Source: Elysia crispata
Lineage: Eukaryota; Mollusca; Gastropoda; Plakobranchidae
Reading direction: 5' to 3'
DNA length: 64,000 bases
Assembly: GCA_033675545.1 (NCBI GenBank)
Contig: JAWDGP010008055.1
Location: forward strand, 425,001-489,000
In this document: one piece after another, positions 12,440 through 22,492 of the stretch
Numbering within the stretch: position 1 is the stretch's first letter
How the letters are laid out: each line of letters begins with the position of its first letter
Position numbers and translations under genes: made by a program
The notes under the pieces: model-generated
Told to the model about the DNA's origin: nothing
The model's input: the letters and a program-made list of their open reading frames with translations, nothing else
Database searches by the model: none

Positions 12440-15280
12440 TCATCATAGTCGAACTGCATCAGGAGCCGCAAAGAATCGAGGAACACTTATCCCTTATAAC
12501 GAAAATGTTACATGTGGCCGCAGAATTAACAGAACCATTTGATGCCAATGAAGAATGTGACCAAGGGACTGTAGACACAGACCCAGGGCTTACGCATACT
12601 TATTTTCGTCAAAACGCACCCCTGGTAGAACCCCAACATCCCTGTCCCATACTTCATCTTCTGGCATCAGACGACACGCGCCACCCAAGTGGGCCCGTCG
12701 TTGCCTCAATCAGAAATGCTGCATTTTAACTTATCCGCTATCTCGTATAGCATCTCTGTGCTGCGACCACTGGCAGGTGTGTTCAAGGTGGGTCAGATTG
12801 AAATCAATCATGATGTAGCAGAAAATATCAAGAAAGTCCTGGCCCACCGACTTGATAAAGAGATGAGAGCAAAGGTGGAGGTTGATGTCAGAATCCTCTC
12901 CAATTTTGAGCCGATATAAGTGCTGGAATGAAACCCTGAAATCTACCAGCAAGTATCCTCAGCTGTCAAAGGGCATAACAAGGGCCTGCAGGATGTACAG
13001 AAAATTCTTTTGCAAAAGTCCTGGCACAAGCCTGGTCGAAAGCAGGTGACAGTAGCAGTACTTCTCCCTTTCCACATCAACTGCCCTTGGCTTATATGAA
13101 GATGCTTCACACCAGCCAGACAAGAGCCGGCAGCGCGCCATTAAACATACCCAGAGAAAAAATGTAGGCCCAGCAAGTTAAAATCAAACGTATTTGAAAC
13201 TGAGGCTGTGGGGAAAACGATAGACTTAGAAGAGAATGTCATCACTGAGAAATGCGCACTGACTCAGTATGAATAAAGTTGGCGACTTTATTCATACTGT
13301 TTTTCTTTTTTCTAAGGGGGTAGAGCACTTTAGTGCCGGATGATAGGAAGTTTAGGATGAATCCTAATGTCAAGAAACCCAACAAATATGTTTTATCTAG
13401 TCAGTTTAAGATGAAAACTCTTGATACATGTCCTTCAGTAGATGCGAAATAACTGATACATGACCAGTTTAGATTTAAAGGATGCTTATTTTACGCTTCC
13501 TATTCATGAATGCAGCACAAAGTTTGAATTTCACAAAATCACATACACTTTTCATGCATTACCGCAAAGTTTTAAAGATTCATTAAAAGTCTTCATCAAA
13601 ATCATGAAACCTGTCTTGGATTAATTTAGGTTACAGGCATACATTTTACGGTTTACATAGATGATATATACCTTCACTGGGCTTCAGGGCGCCTCCTTTG
13701 ATACATGCAAAGAACGTACAGTACACTAGATCGCTCATCCAATCTTTCGGATTCACATTTCAGACACATCCTCTCTTATTCCAAGCCAAACGTTATTTTA
13801 CTTGGGATTGGTATTAGACTCTAGAGCCATGATGCTATCATTGGGCAAAGCGAAAAAGAACTTACTGGCGAGCCTCACCAACAAGACGCCCATTAAACCG
13901 TCAACTGGCAAGATTAATTGGCTCACTGACAGCAGTTCCTTAGGGTCAGTTATTTCACAGGGATATGGCAATGACGAAAAACATCAGTTTTATAATTTTG
14001 ATCAATGCATCACACCAGAATGTAAGACTGAAATGTGATGGTGACTCCCTGAGGGAATCAGTTTCACAAAACCAGGGATCATGCCTAACCCTCATTTTTT
14101 CTTGAATACAGACTCCTGCACATTGGAATAAGGGGCACACCTAGGCAATTCAGACACTAGTCAGTAATTTTGGTTCAACACAAACCATAAATTGCGCAGC
14201 AATGCTTTAGAACTCAAAGCAGTTCTCATGGGATCGCAAAGCCTTTGCAGTCAGTTTTATAACTGCCACATTCTCGTTCATATCCGTGGCATCCGACTCT
14301 TCAGACCATGCTAATCAGCTCAGCTATTATGTTAAACTCTCCTCTCTTTGATTCACCCCAGGAAGCCCATCGAGAGACACCCGATAGCTGATAGACTACA
14401 CATGATGACTTGTCTCATTTCAGGCAGAGATTAGCCAAGGATGGTGTAGAGCAAAAAGTGTTACACCATTACGCCAGCCTGAGGAAAGTCTACACACTAA
14501 CAATATAAAAGTTATTTCATAACATTTGTCATCTCAGAAAGGACTCAGGATCAGGGGACGCAAAGTTATTGATGTACTTTCTGCAATATATGGTAGATAA
14601 CAGATACAGCTATAGTGGTATCAATTCTGCTTAGTCAACAGTGTCCCTCTTAGTTGACATTGACTGAAAAAGTAGACAACTATTGAAATTCTTTATGAAA
14701 GGTGAGTTTCACCAATACCCCCTTCCCTAAAATATAAAAGCATTTTTGGATGTTTCAGTAATTCTGAATTACATTAAATCCTACTGGGGATGATATCGAT
14801 TTGCCTTAGCGTAGACTCTGCTCAAATCGACCATGCTTATTGCCCTCACAACTCGGCAACGGGTGCAAACCATCGCATCACTTTATTTAACTTTTTTGTT
14901 TGTACTAAGTAAGGAGCATCTCTTGTGCTAGACGATCTTCTAAACACAGCATCACCACAGAGTAGGAACTTTTTACTTGACTCGCACAAAAGATTGTCAT
15001 CAGTCTGATAAATATTTGGTGAGTGTAACCTCTCAACGTAAGACGGTTAGTCTCGAGACCATTAGTAAATGGTTCAGTCTTTAAACAGCACACAGTAGCC
15101 GGGCTGCTGTGGCCACAAAGGCTGCGGTTAACTCAGATACCACCAATGTTTTACCTTCGATTGGATAGAAGTCTTCGCAGACTTTTGAACGTTTTTCATC
15201 GCAAACCCAGGGAGTTGGAAATAGCATAATGACGCGACTCAGGTAGCGGACTCAGCTTGTTTTGCTGCAGCGGTTATGAG
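12440..15280 (+). mobile_element. Old, broken DIRS-type tyrosine-recombinase retrotransposon
   Basis: A degraded plus-strand relic in canonical DIRS order. A gag-like part occupies about 12,440-13,200, including an NPEIYQ... segment like the conserved gag motif of this family. A reverse transcriptase/RNase H part lies at about 13,440-14,330 (DLKDAYFTLPI-like stretch, a YIDD-like catalytic box, then an LGLVLDS-type segment). A tyrosine-recombinase part lies at about 14,400-15,280, with recognisable LTTRQR and HSSRAA-like motifs. Well over ten breaks are scattered over the copy and no inverted ends were identified, so it is old and inactive. It is clearly more diverged than the element at 17,469-22,492 and is not a recent duplicate of it. 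Confidence 0.75.
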
Positions 15281-15640
15281 CAGTGATGATCTTGAATAAA
15301 CCATGACATTGTTAGTAGTTGATGTGAATGATGATGATACATTGATTTGAAAGATTAGATCATTGAATCTAAATTTCTAGATCATTAATTTACTTTGATC
15401 CTGATATATCGATCTGATAGACTAGGCTTATCAAATCCAAATACAGTGGGCATCAACACAACTCTCCTCTCTGTACTTTGCCTACTGCTGCCTCACACGC
15501 AGAACAGTTCTATGCCATAACTAGAAACCTGATAGCGGTAGGAGACCTTTACGTTTTCAGAGCCGGATGCAATGTCGTGCTTTTTCTATTACTGGATTTT
15601 TGTCCTGTGGCTAAATTTAGTTATATCAAAAATTATTTCT
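15281..15640. other. Spacer, no gene seen
   Basis: AT-rich, with GATGAT-like and ATCTAGATC-like short motifs. Nothing recognisable. Confidence 0.4.
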
Positions 15641-16190
15641 TACGAGTTTATAGTGCTATAGCAGATTCTGCTAATTCCCATGCAACGTCATGATGTTTTC
15701 ACACCAATAAATTCTGGTCCAATATGTCCTGTAAGCTACACATTGAGGCCACCCTTTGCTTGTATCAATATATCTTATGACTCAATGCTGCTACAGCCGA
15801 ATTCTGCTAATTCCCATGCAACTTTATGATGTTTCCACACCAATAAATTCTGGTCCAATATGTCCTGTAAGCTACACATTTAGGCCGCCCTTTGCTTATA
15901 TCAATATAACTTATGACTTAATACTGCTACAGCCGAATTCTGCTAATTCCCATGCAACGTCATGATGTTTCCACACCAATAAATTCTGGTCCAATGTGTC
16001 CTGTAAGCTACACACATTGAGGCCACCTTTGCTTATATCAATATATCTTATGACTTAATACTGCTACAACCGAATTCTGCTAATTCCCATGCAGCGTCAT
16101 GATGTTTCCAAACCGATGCATTGTGGACCAATATGTCCTGTGATCTGATGCACATTTATGTACTACCTCATTTATATCGAGGTATCATAT
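15640..16190. repeat. Four-copy 136-bp minisatellite
   Basis: A unit containing TTCTGCTAATTCCCATGCA, CACACCAATAAATTCTGG and TGTCCTGTAAGCTACACA recurs with anchor positions 15,666, 15,802, 15,938 and 16,075, that is with periods of 136, 136 and 137 bases. The first three copies are nearly identical and the fourth diverges towards its 3' end, near 16,140-16,190. Open frames running through it come from the repeat and are not genes. Confidence 0.9.
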
Positions 16191-17188
16191 CATTTGCAAC
16201 TCATTATTTACATATCAACTATCGTCTTATTTTCAATTAATCCAGCATATTCCGGCAAGGCTAAATAAATGCTATGTTATGATGTTTTATAAGAAAGTCA
16301 ATGTAAACTGTGAGTTTGGCATTTATGTCACCTCTCTTTTGTACCTAGGTTAATACATTGGCACACGACATGCTTTTACGGCGTTTTACACATAATGATT
16401 CAAGTGATTGATGGATTACTGGTGGCATGTGTACGTATACATACACACGTGTAAGCCGAAGATTATAAATTTATACCTGGCTACTTAAATATTAATCTGT
16501 TTGCAATTTAATGCTTATGAACCATGATGTTCACTATCTGATCTTCAGTATTGAACTTTTCATTTCCTTTTTCGTTCAATATGAACGCATCAATTTACTA
16601 TCATCGTATCATGATGACTTTGTATATAAATATATTCTTTTATCTTCTTATAAAATTATGTGATAGGTTATACTGCAATCTTAACATCTCAACGACATGT
16701 GATTCTGGACTCCATTACAACGTAATTATGTGTAACGAATTTTTTCACACGATGTGGACAGTGGCACATTGCCCTGATAGTATAAGTTGTGTTAACTATT
16801 ATGTCTTTGAAGTCTCAAGTGACCGCCTGTCTACTCTTCTCACTTTCTTTTGTTTTATAGGTCGTACAATTAGCTTCTAGTATAATTATTAGGTACCTTT
16901 CTTTTCTTTATAAGATAAAACTTTCATTTGCCTGTTAAACTTCTATTATTTCGTCCACTATTTCGAACTCATAATAGGCCCAGGTCTAAATTTTCGAACC
17001 TAGGGTTTATTCGGTAAAGAGCCAGCTTGGGATTCGTTAAGCAAAACAAACTTTAATTTGTTTAAATTAAATTCAGCCTCATAAAGATATACTTGGCTCT
17101 TGCCTGTTTTTTCTAAGACATGAAGCAATTGCTTCTGCTTTGGTCCTGTGGAACCTACTGACGCTATTTCCAATGCTAAGAGCTGCGC
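16191..17188. other. Intergenic AT-rich DNA
   Basis: No exon, RNA gene or repeat with clear identity was seen. The open frame at 16,551-16,880 has no recognisable motif. Confidence 0.4.

Positions 17189-17265
<77 letters not shown>
17189..17265. repeat. (ATT)n microsatellite
   Basis: About 25 uninterrupted TTA/ATT triplets, 200 bases upstream of the DIRS-type element. Confidence 0.97.
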
Positions 17266-17266
<1 letters not shown>

Positions 17267-17468
17267 AAATAAACTTCCAAGTTTCTTGAGATAAAAGATA
17301 TTTAACAACCAAACTTTAATACTCATACTTAATACTTCTGATTTTTGGACAAAGTTCGTGACTTTTAATAACACAGCATAACTCTTCTTGAAATAGCAAT
17401 AAAGATCTCAATTGATCTAAATTTTTGTGTTAGATGGCATGCGATTTTGGAAATACCAACATCAGATA

Positions 17469-17525
17469 CTCCATCTCCCCCATTCCAGAATGGGATGGCC
17501 CAAACGAGATGTCACGTGTCCTCAG
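17469..17525 (+). repeat. Left inverted terminal repeat of the DIRS-type element
   Basis: The inner 25 bases (17,501-17,525) are the exact reverse complement of 22,396-22,420 at the right end. The outer 42 bases (17,469-17,510) are reverse-complemented at 22,178-22,219 in the internal complementary region. Confidence 0.85.
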
Positions 17526-17704
17526 TTTACGTTGTCTTCTTGTTGTGCTTGTCGTGGATTTTCACTCTCTCGGATTTACTTATGTTTTCTGTGTTATCCT
17601 TATTCTTTCTTCGGATTATTAACAATTTTAGTTTTTTACTTTGTTGTCATTTCTGGCACATACACCAATGGTGGTCCTACTGCAATAAATGCAGGGGATT
17701 CAAT

Positions 17705-17816
17705 TGTCATACCTCGCAGAGGGTGACCTCACTGCCATATCTCGCTGAGAGTGGCTTATCTACCATACCTCGCTGAGGGTGGTTCACTTGTCATACCTCG
17801 CTGAGGGTGACCTTTA
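17705..17816 (+). repeat. 28-bp tandem repeat in the element leader
   Basis: Four units of 28 bases start at 17,705, 17,733, 17,761 and 17,789. Each contains CATACCTCGCTGAGGGTG or a close variant. They lie between the left terminal repeat and the gag-like ORF, so they would be in the 5' untranslated leader of the element RNA. Confidence 0.9.
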
Positions 17817-17900
17817 ATCTTTTGGCTATTCTTTATTATTCATTTTGTTTTATTATTTCATTATTTCATTTTCGTATTATCACAAAGTGCCACAAAAAGC

Positions 17901-19187
17901 ATGTCTCATGAATCTGAGACACCAGTGCCAATCGCAGATTCGGCACAAACTGTAAGTGTGAGCCCTGCGGGGACACACAACAAAGGCAAAGGGGTAGGCA
18001 AAAGAACAATCAAAGATGGCGAACAAAGACCTCGAAGCAAGCCTTCCTCTTCATCCTCACATTCCCGGCCGCCTCAAGGCGAGTCTACTTTGTCCACCAA
18101 ATCAGGGGACATAGGTTCATCTCAGTTTGAACAATTTGCTGAGCTGATGCTAAAGTTGCAGGAAACCCAATTCCAACACCTCAGCTCCATCCTGACAAGT
18201 CATCTTTGTCGCGCCGCGGCAGGCAGTATATCTGATACCTACAGCGCCCAGGGCCCGTCAGCTAGTCGCGATTCGACTTTGTGTGAGTCACAAAAGAAGA
18301 AGGCTCGCCTTTGCGCTGACACCAATGCTAAAGAATGCGCTTCTCCCTCACGTGAACAAGATACGTTCGACTTTTTAACTAATATAAGTGCAAATGTTGA
18401 TTCGGATGCTGAGGATGGAGAACAGGAAGTCGAAGAAAACGACCTGAGCGAGTTGCAAGAATTTTTTCTCTTGAATGACCAGACAGGTGCAAATATAAAT
18501 GATAAAGTGGCGCAAGTTATTAATACTGGCATGTGCACCCACGTATCACGAGACAAAATTAAATCGGTGCTGGAGAAATATCCCACACCTGCGAACACAC
18601 CGAATGTGTGCACACCGAAAATGAATCCAGAAATTTGGGAAGTGCTGCCCTCATTCGCTCGGATGAGGGATGTAGCGTTGCAGAGACTGGTGACTCTTGT
18701 AGTGAAGTCGATCGTAATTTCAGCAGAAATGTTTGATAGTTTTCAGGACCGCAGCGCGCCAAACACCATTAATAACACATTAAGATCAATGATCGCAGAT
18801 CAGTTACGGTTAAGCACAGCCTTATACACCGAACTCAACCAAAAGAGAAGAGACTCTGTGAAACCTCATCTGAAGGAGGAATTTAAACAATTGTGCCGCC
18901 CTACACAAAAGGGAAGCAATGAACTTTTATTCGGGGATTCACTTAGTGATACCGTGAAGAGTATTGGCGACTCCTTGAAACTGACAAATGTAGTTTCTCC
19001 TCGCATTTATAGAAATGCTTATACCACACCACATGGTGGCTCAAAAAACGGCCAGGGGCGGATGTTTCCCCCGACATCTTGCGGCTCCTTCAGTCGAGGG
19101 GGGAGACAGTGGCGGGGCTACCGGAACCCTCGCAGGGGTGCGCCTCGACCTCAGACAAAACCTCCGGGCTCACAGAACCTTCAGTAG
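17901..19187 (+). CDS. DIRS element ORF1, gag-like protein
   Basis: This 428-residue open frame is the first ORF of the element. The N-terminal third is low-complexity, rich in Ser, Pro, Thr and Lys. A middle segment around residues 230-330 contains PKMNPEIWEVLPSFARMRD, which matches the conserved gag-like core of DIRS elements (NPEIW...R..D). The C-terminus (about 375-420) is rich in Arg and Gly (RGGRQWRGYRNPRRG), as expected for a nucleic-acid-binding tail. It overlaps the start of the next ORF by about 110 bases in another frame. The role as structural protein of the replication particle is inferred from family knowledge. Confidence 0.8.
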   Translation: MSHESETPVPIADSAQTVSVSPAGTHNKGKGVGKRTIKDGEQRPRSKPSSSSSHSRPPQGESTLSTKSGDIGSSQFEQFAELMLKLQETQFQHLSSILTSHLCRAAAGSISDTYSAQGPSASRDSTLCESQKKKARLCADTNAKECASPSREQDTFDFLTNISANVDSDAEDGEQEVEENDLSELQEFFLLNDQTGANINDKVAQVINTGMCTHVSRDKIKSVLEKYPTPANTPNVCTPKMNPEIWEVLPSFARMRDVALQRLVTLVVKSIVISAEMFDSFQDRSAPNTINNTLRSMIADQLRLSTALYTELNQKRRDSVKPHLKEEFKQLCRPTQKGSNELLFGDSLSDTVKSIGDSLKLTNVVSPRIYRNAYTTPHGGSKNGQGRMFPPTSCGSFSRGGRQWRGYRNPRRGAPRPQTKPPGSQNLQ

Positions 19188-21268
19188 ATACGGTTGGTCA
19201 CAATACATGCACAGATTTACTTAGCTCACGGGAGATTTTCTTGAACATAGATCATGTTAATTTTCAGGGAGGTAGCTCTAGAAATTGTATCGCCGAATGG
19301 CGGAAAATAACAGCAGACAAATGGATTCTTGATCAAGTACAAGGAGTTTGGCCCAATTTTTTAATAAAACCTATACAATTTTCTTACCCTAAACGTTTTG
19401 TTTGGTCGGAAGCAGAACACGAAATAATAGATAATGAACTAACCATTTTGCTGCGCAAAGGTGTCATTCAAAAGGCTTGCGCTTCTCCAGACCAGTTTAT
19501 ATCCAATGTATTCTTAAGAAAGAAACCGAACGGTACCTACAGAGGGATTTTAAACTTGAAACATTTTAACGACTTTGTCGCACACACTCATTTTAAGATG
19601 GACACACTTAAAGATGCAATTCTCCTTATAAAGAAGGGGTGTTTTTTCACACCCATAGACCTGCAAGACGCTTTTTACACGATTCCTTTATCTCCACTAG
19701 CTTGTAAATATTTTCGATTTATTCACAGAGATCAACTTTACGAGTTTACAAGTTTAGTAATGGGCTATAAAGATTCACCTCGAATTTTCACAAAGCTAAC
19801 AAAACCTTCCTTAGCAACATTAAGAGAACAAAACGTACAAATAATGATGTATCTCGACGATGCATTACTTGTGCATGACTCGGTAGGTGAATGCGTGAAA
19901 GCGACAGAACAAACTATTTCGTTGATAGAGCGTTTAGGATTTCAAATCTCAAAAGATAAAAGCTCCCTTACCCCTCTAAATCGGATAACGTATCTGGGAT
20001 TTGTACTTAACTCCATTGATATGTCTGTTCGACCATCAGATGAAAAAGTGACCTCACTCAGGGCTCAGTTAGATGCAGTGCTCAAGCAGAACAACATTTC
20101 GTTGCGAGTACTCGCAGAACTTATTGGAAAATTCAATGCTTTGACACCAGGTAATAGATATGGTACAGTATTTTGCAAACGTTTAGAAATCCAAAAGATT
20201 GCCTCCCTAAAACAGGTCTCTGGTGATTATGATAGTCTAATTTTCATTACGGCCGAAATGCGTGAAGACATATCATGGTGGAGACACAGCGCCAATAAAT
20301 ACCCTGTTCTGCTTTCACCACATCTACCTGCCATTACCATAACTACTGATGCAAGCAATACTGGTTGGGGTGGCATTAGCGATGGGGTTGTTACAGGCGG
20401 TCTGTGGTCTAAAGACGAGCAGTCATTACATATAAATTGTCTAGAGCTTAAGGCTGCCTTACTTTCTATTAAAGCTTTCATTTCAAACAAGAGAAACTGT
20501 TTCGTTCACTTACTGTCTGATAATACCACCACAGTTATGTGTATCAATAACCAAGGTAGCACAAAAAAGGCATGTAATATAATAACTCGCGAACTTTGGG
20601 AATGGTGCATTGTGCGCAACAGTTGGATTACAGCTAGCCATCTGCCAGGTGTAGATAACATTGAGGCTGACAAGAAAAGCCGGTATCTAGGCTTAGAGAC
20701 AGAATGGAGTTTGTTAGCCGCAGAATTCTGTAGAGTAGAGGCGCGGTATGGTCCATTTGATATCGACTTATTTGCAAGCAGAATAAATCGAAAAGTTCAG
20801 TGCTATGTGTCTAGGTACAAAGATAGTGAAGCTTGGCGCACAGACGCTTTTTCTTTCTCTTGGTCTCAATTCTTTGCATATATTTTTCCTCCTTTCAGCA
20901 TTATTTTAAGAGTTTTAAACAAGATAGAAATGGACGAGGCAGATTGTGTCGTTATAGTTCCGTGTTGGAAAACACAAGTTTGGTTTCCCAAGCTTGTAGC
21001 CCTCATGATCGATGTACCGATTTTATTAATCGGGTCCAAACAAGTCTTGCAACATCCTCACCACCCACATCCACATCCCATCCTAAACAAGTCCAGGATG
21101 ATAGCTTGCCGCTTATCCGGCAAATCTTGCAAACAAGCGGCATTCCAGCAGGCACTATCCGCATCATCATCGCTTCATGGCGGAGAGGAACAAGAAAACA
21201 ATACGCTTGCCACCTCCAAAAATGGCTACTTTTTTGTTGTCAACGGGATGAAGATCCCATTTCAATGA
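19079..21268 (+). CDS. DIRS element ORF2, reverse transcriptase/RNase H
   Basis: A 729-residue open frame. The reverse transcriptase spans about residues 130-300, with FLRKKPNGTYRGILNLK, PIDLQDAFYTIPL and the catalytic box YLDD at 258-261. RNase H follows at about 420-545, with TTDAS (Asp near 424), CLELKA and LLSDNT, giving the expected acidic residues. The segment from about 560 to 690 (FDIDLFASR ... FPPFS) is the C-terminal domain typical of DIRS polymerases, often annotated as methylase-like. The true translation start is uncertain, because the first Met lies inside ORF1 and the family may use overlap-dependent translation. The end overlaps ORF3 by about 435 bases. Confidence 0.85.
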   Translation: MRLLQSRGETVAGLPEPSQGCASTSDKTSGLTEPSVDTVGHNTCTDLLSSREIFLNIDHVNFQGGSSRNCIAEWRKITADKWILDQVQGVWPNFLIKPIQFSYPKRFVWSEAEHEIIDNELTILLRKGVIQKACASPDQFISNVFLRKKPNGTYRGILNLKHFNDFVAHTHFKMDTLKDAILLIKKGCFFTPIDLQDAFYTIPLSPLACKYFRFIHRDQLYEFTSLVMGYKDSPRIFTKLTKPSLATLREQNVQIMMYLDDALLVHDSVGECVKATEQTISLIERLGFQISKDKSSLTPLNRITYLGFVLNSIDMSVRPSDEKVTSLRAQLDAVLKQNNISLRVLAELIGKFNALTPGNRYGTVFCKRLEIQKIASLKQVSGDYDSLIFITAEMREDISWWRHSANKYPVLLSPHLPAITITTDASNTGWGGISDGVVTGGLWSKDEQSLHINCLELKAALLSIKAFISNKRNCFVHLLSDNTTTVMCINNQGSTKKACNIITRELWEWCIVRNSWITASHLPGVDNIEADKKSRYLGLETEWSLLAAEFCRVEARYGPFDIDLFASRINRKVQCYVSRYKDSEAWRTDAFSFSWSQFFAYIFPPFSIILRVLNKIEMDEADCVVIVPCWKTQVWFPKLVALMIDVPILLIGSKQVLQHPHHPHPHPILNKSRMIACRLSGKSCKQAAFQQALSASSSLHGGEEQENNTLATSKNGYFFVVNGMKIPFQ

Positions 21269-22095
21269 ACCCACATACTTTCCTAGCCTTTTTACAATCA
21301 TTATATGATAAAGGTCTTGGTTATAGTGCCTTAAATTCTGCAAGATCTGCTGTCTCCAGCATAAGTATTCTGGCGTCAGATCTTCACAATGACACCATAG
21401 GCAATCACCCTCTTATACGAAAATTCATGAGGGGAGTATTCAACCTGAGACCACAATTACCGCCACCGTCATCTGTCTGGAATCCAGAGGTTGTCCTCAC
21501 ATTTCTCAAATCATGGTCACCTGCTGCCACCTTGTCCTTGCCACAGCTGAGTATGAAACTACTCATGTTAATGCTCCTAGCTACTGGCCAACGTGGTCAA
21601 TCAATGATGCATTGCTGCATTAAAAATATGACTGTCAAACACAGTCGAGTGTATTTTCATATGAGGCAATTACTCAAAACGAGCCGACCCGGTGCCCATG
21701 TGGACAAACTAATTGTCTGTGCATACCCCGTAGATAGACGTCTTTGTCCGGTTCTTTATATCGAAGAATATTTAAAGCGGACTAAACTATTGAGACAATC
21801 AGATCAATTTTTCGTACAATGTGCTAAGCCGTACAAAGGTGTCTCTAGAGATACTATTCGCAGATGGACCAAACAGGTCTTGAGACTGTCAGGGGTGGAC
21901 ACTGTCCGCTTCAAAGCCCATTCAATCAGAGCAGCAGCAACTAGCCTTGCGGATTTTCGACATGTTCCTATGGACACAATTCTCAAATTTGCTGGATGGA
22001 AGTCATCCAGCACTTTTGCTCGGTATTATAAACGTCCACTCATGGCGGACAGTGAAAGCCGTTTCTGCCATGCGGTACTAACATCAACCCGTTAG
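20833..22095 (+). CDS. DIRS element ORF3, tyrosine recombinase
   Basis: A 420-residue open frame whose first 110 or so residues overlap ORF2 in another frame, so the real start may lie further in. The catalytic domain is clear: Arg near residue 254 in LLATGQRGQS, His-x-x-Arg at 363-366 in HSIRAA, Trp at 389 in GWKSSSTF and the tyrosine pair at 398-399 in ARYYKR. These are the R-H-x-x-R-(H/W)-Y residues of phage-integrase-type recombinases, which in DIRS elements insert the circular DNA copy. A preceding segment near residues 100-200 (RRGTRKQYACHLQKW) matches the N-terminal DNA-binding core domain. Confidence 0.85.
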   Translation: MAHRRFFFLLVSILCIYFSSFQHYFKSFKQDRNGRGRLCRYSSVLENTSLVSQACSPHDRCTDFINRVQTSLATSSPPTSTSHPKQVQDDSLPLIRQILQTSGIPAGTIRIIIASWRRGTRKQYACHLQKWLLFCCQRDEDPISMNPHTFLAFLQSLYDKGLGYSALNSARSAVSSISILASDLHNDTIGNHPLIRKFMRGVFNLRPQLPPPSSVWNPEVVLTFLKSWSPAATLSLPQLSMKLLMLMLLATGQRGQSMMHCCIKNMTVKHSRVYFHMRQLLKTSRPGAHVDKLIVCAYPVDRRLCPVLYIEEYLKRTKLLRQSDQFFVQCAKPYKGVSRDTIRRWTKQVLRLSGVDTVRFKAHSIRAAATSLADFRHVPMDTILKFAGWKSSSTFARYYKRPLMADSESRFCHAVLTSTR

Positions 22096-22177
22096 ATTAT
22101 CTCTCTCCACAGCAATCTTCACACCAACAAGGCTTGACCTTTCTTCTTCTAATCACGTGACAGACACGACCTTTAAA

Positions 22178-22297
22178 ATCTCGTTTGGGCCATCCCATTC
22201 TGGAATGGGGGAGATGGAGTTTAATAATCAAACGAACTTACCAGTGATGTTTGATTGGGACTCCATCGACTCCATGAAGGAATGGGAGGGACAAACG
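22178..22297 (+). repeat. Internal complementary region (ICR) of the DIRS-type element
   Basis: The first 42 bases (22,178-22,219) are the reverse complement of the extreme left end (17,469-17,510). The next 78 bases (22,220-22,297) are the reverse complement of the extreme right end (22,415-22,492). The ICR therefore carries, in inverted form, the sequence made when the right end is joined to the left end, which is the template role proposed for ICRs in DIRS replication. The match also defines the element ends to within one base. Confidence 0.85.
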
Positions 22298-22395
22298 CCC
22301 TCCCTTGCTTTTCGCACCCGTATTGTGCTCATACCCACCTCATGTTTGTCCCTTCCTTTGCGTCTTGTCTGTCACTGTGATATCCACGTTAAAGC

Positions 22396-22492
22396 CTGAG
22401 GACACGTGACATCTCGTTTGTCCCTCCCATTCCTTCATGGAGTCGATGGAGTCCCAATCAAACATCACTGGTAAGTTCGTTTGATTATTAAA
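22396..22492 (-). repeat. Right inverted terminal repeat of the DIRS-type element
   Basis: Bases 22,396-22,420 are the reverse complement of 17,501-17,525. Bases 22,415-22,492 are the reverse complement of the second part of the ICR. The flanking sequence after 22,492 shows no further match. Confidence 0.85.

Larger units (their letters stand above)
17469..22492 (+). mobile_element. DIRS-type tyrosine-recombinase retrotransposon, looks whole
   Basis: This element of about 5.0 kb has all the parts known for DIRS retrotransposons: inverted terminal repeats, three overlapping ORFs (gag-like, RT/RNase H, tyrosine recombinase) and an internal complementary region just inside the right end. DIRS elements are copied by reverse transcriptase and are thought to integrate as a circle through the tyrosine recombinase, so they lack an integrase and leave no target duplication. 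The ends are set by where matches to the internal complementary region stop (left about 17,468/17,469, right about 22,492). The 25-base inner inverted repeat is identical at both ends and I see no obvious breaks in the three frames. It is therefore probably young. It lies 2.2 kb downstream of an old relic of the same order. Confidence 0.9.

Noticed and set aside
15640-16190. CRISPR-like array
   Set aside because: The repeats are contiguous 136-base units without spacers, in a eukaryotic context. This is a minisatellite.
16551-16880. 109-residue plus-strand open frame
   Set aside because: AT-rich, no recognisable motif, no upstream promoter or splice signals. Fits chance.
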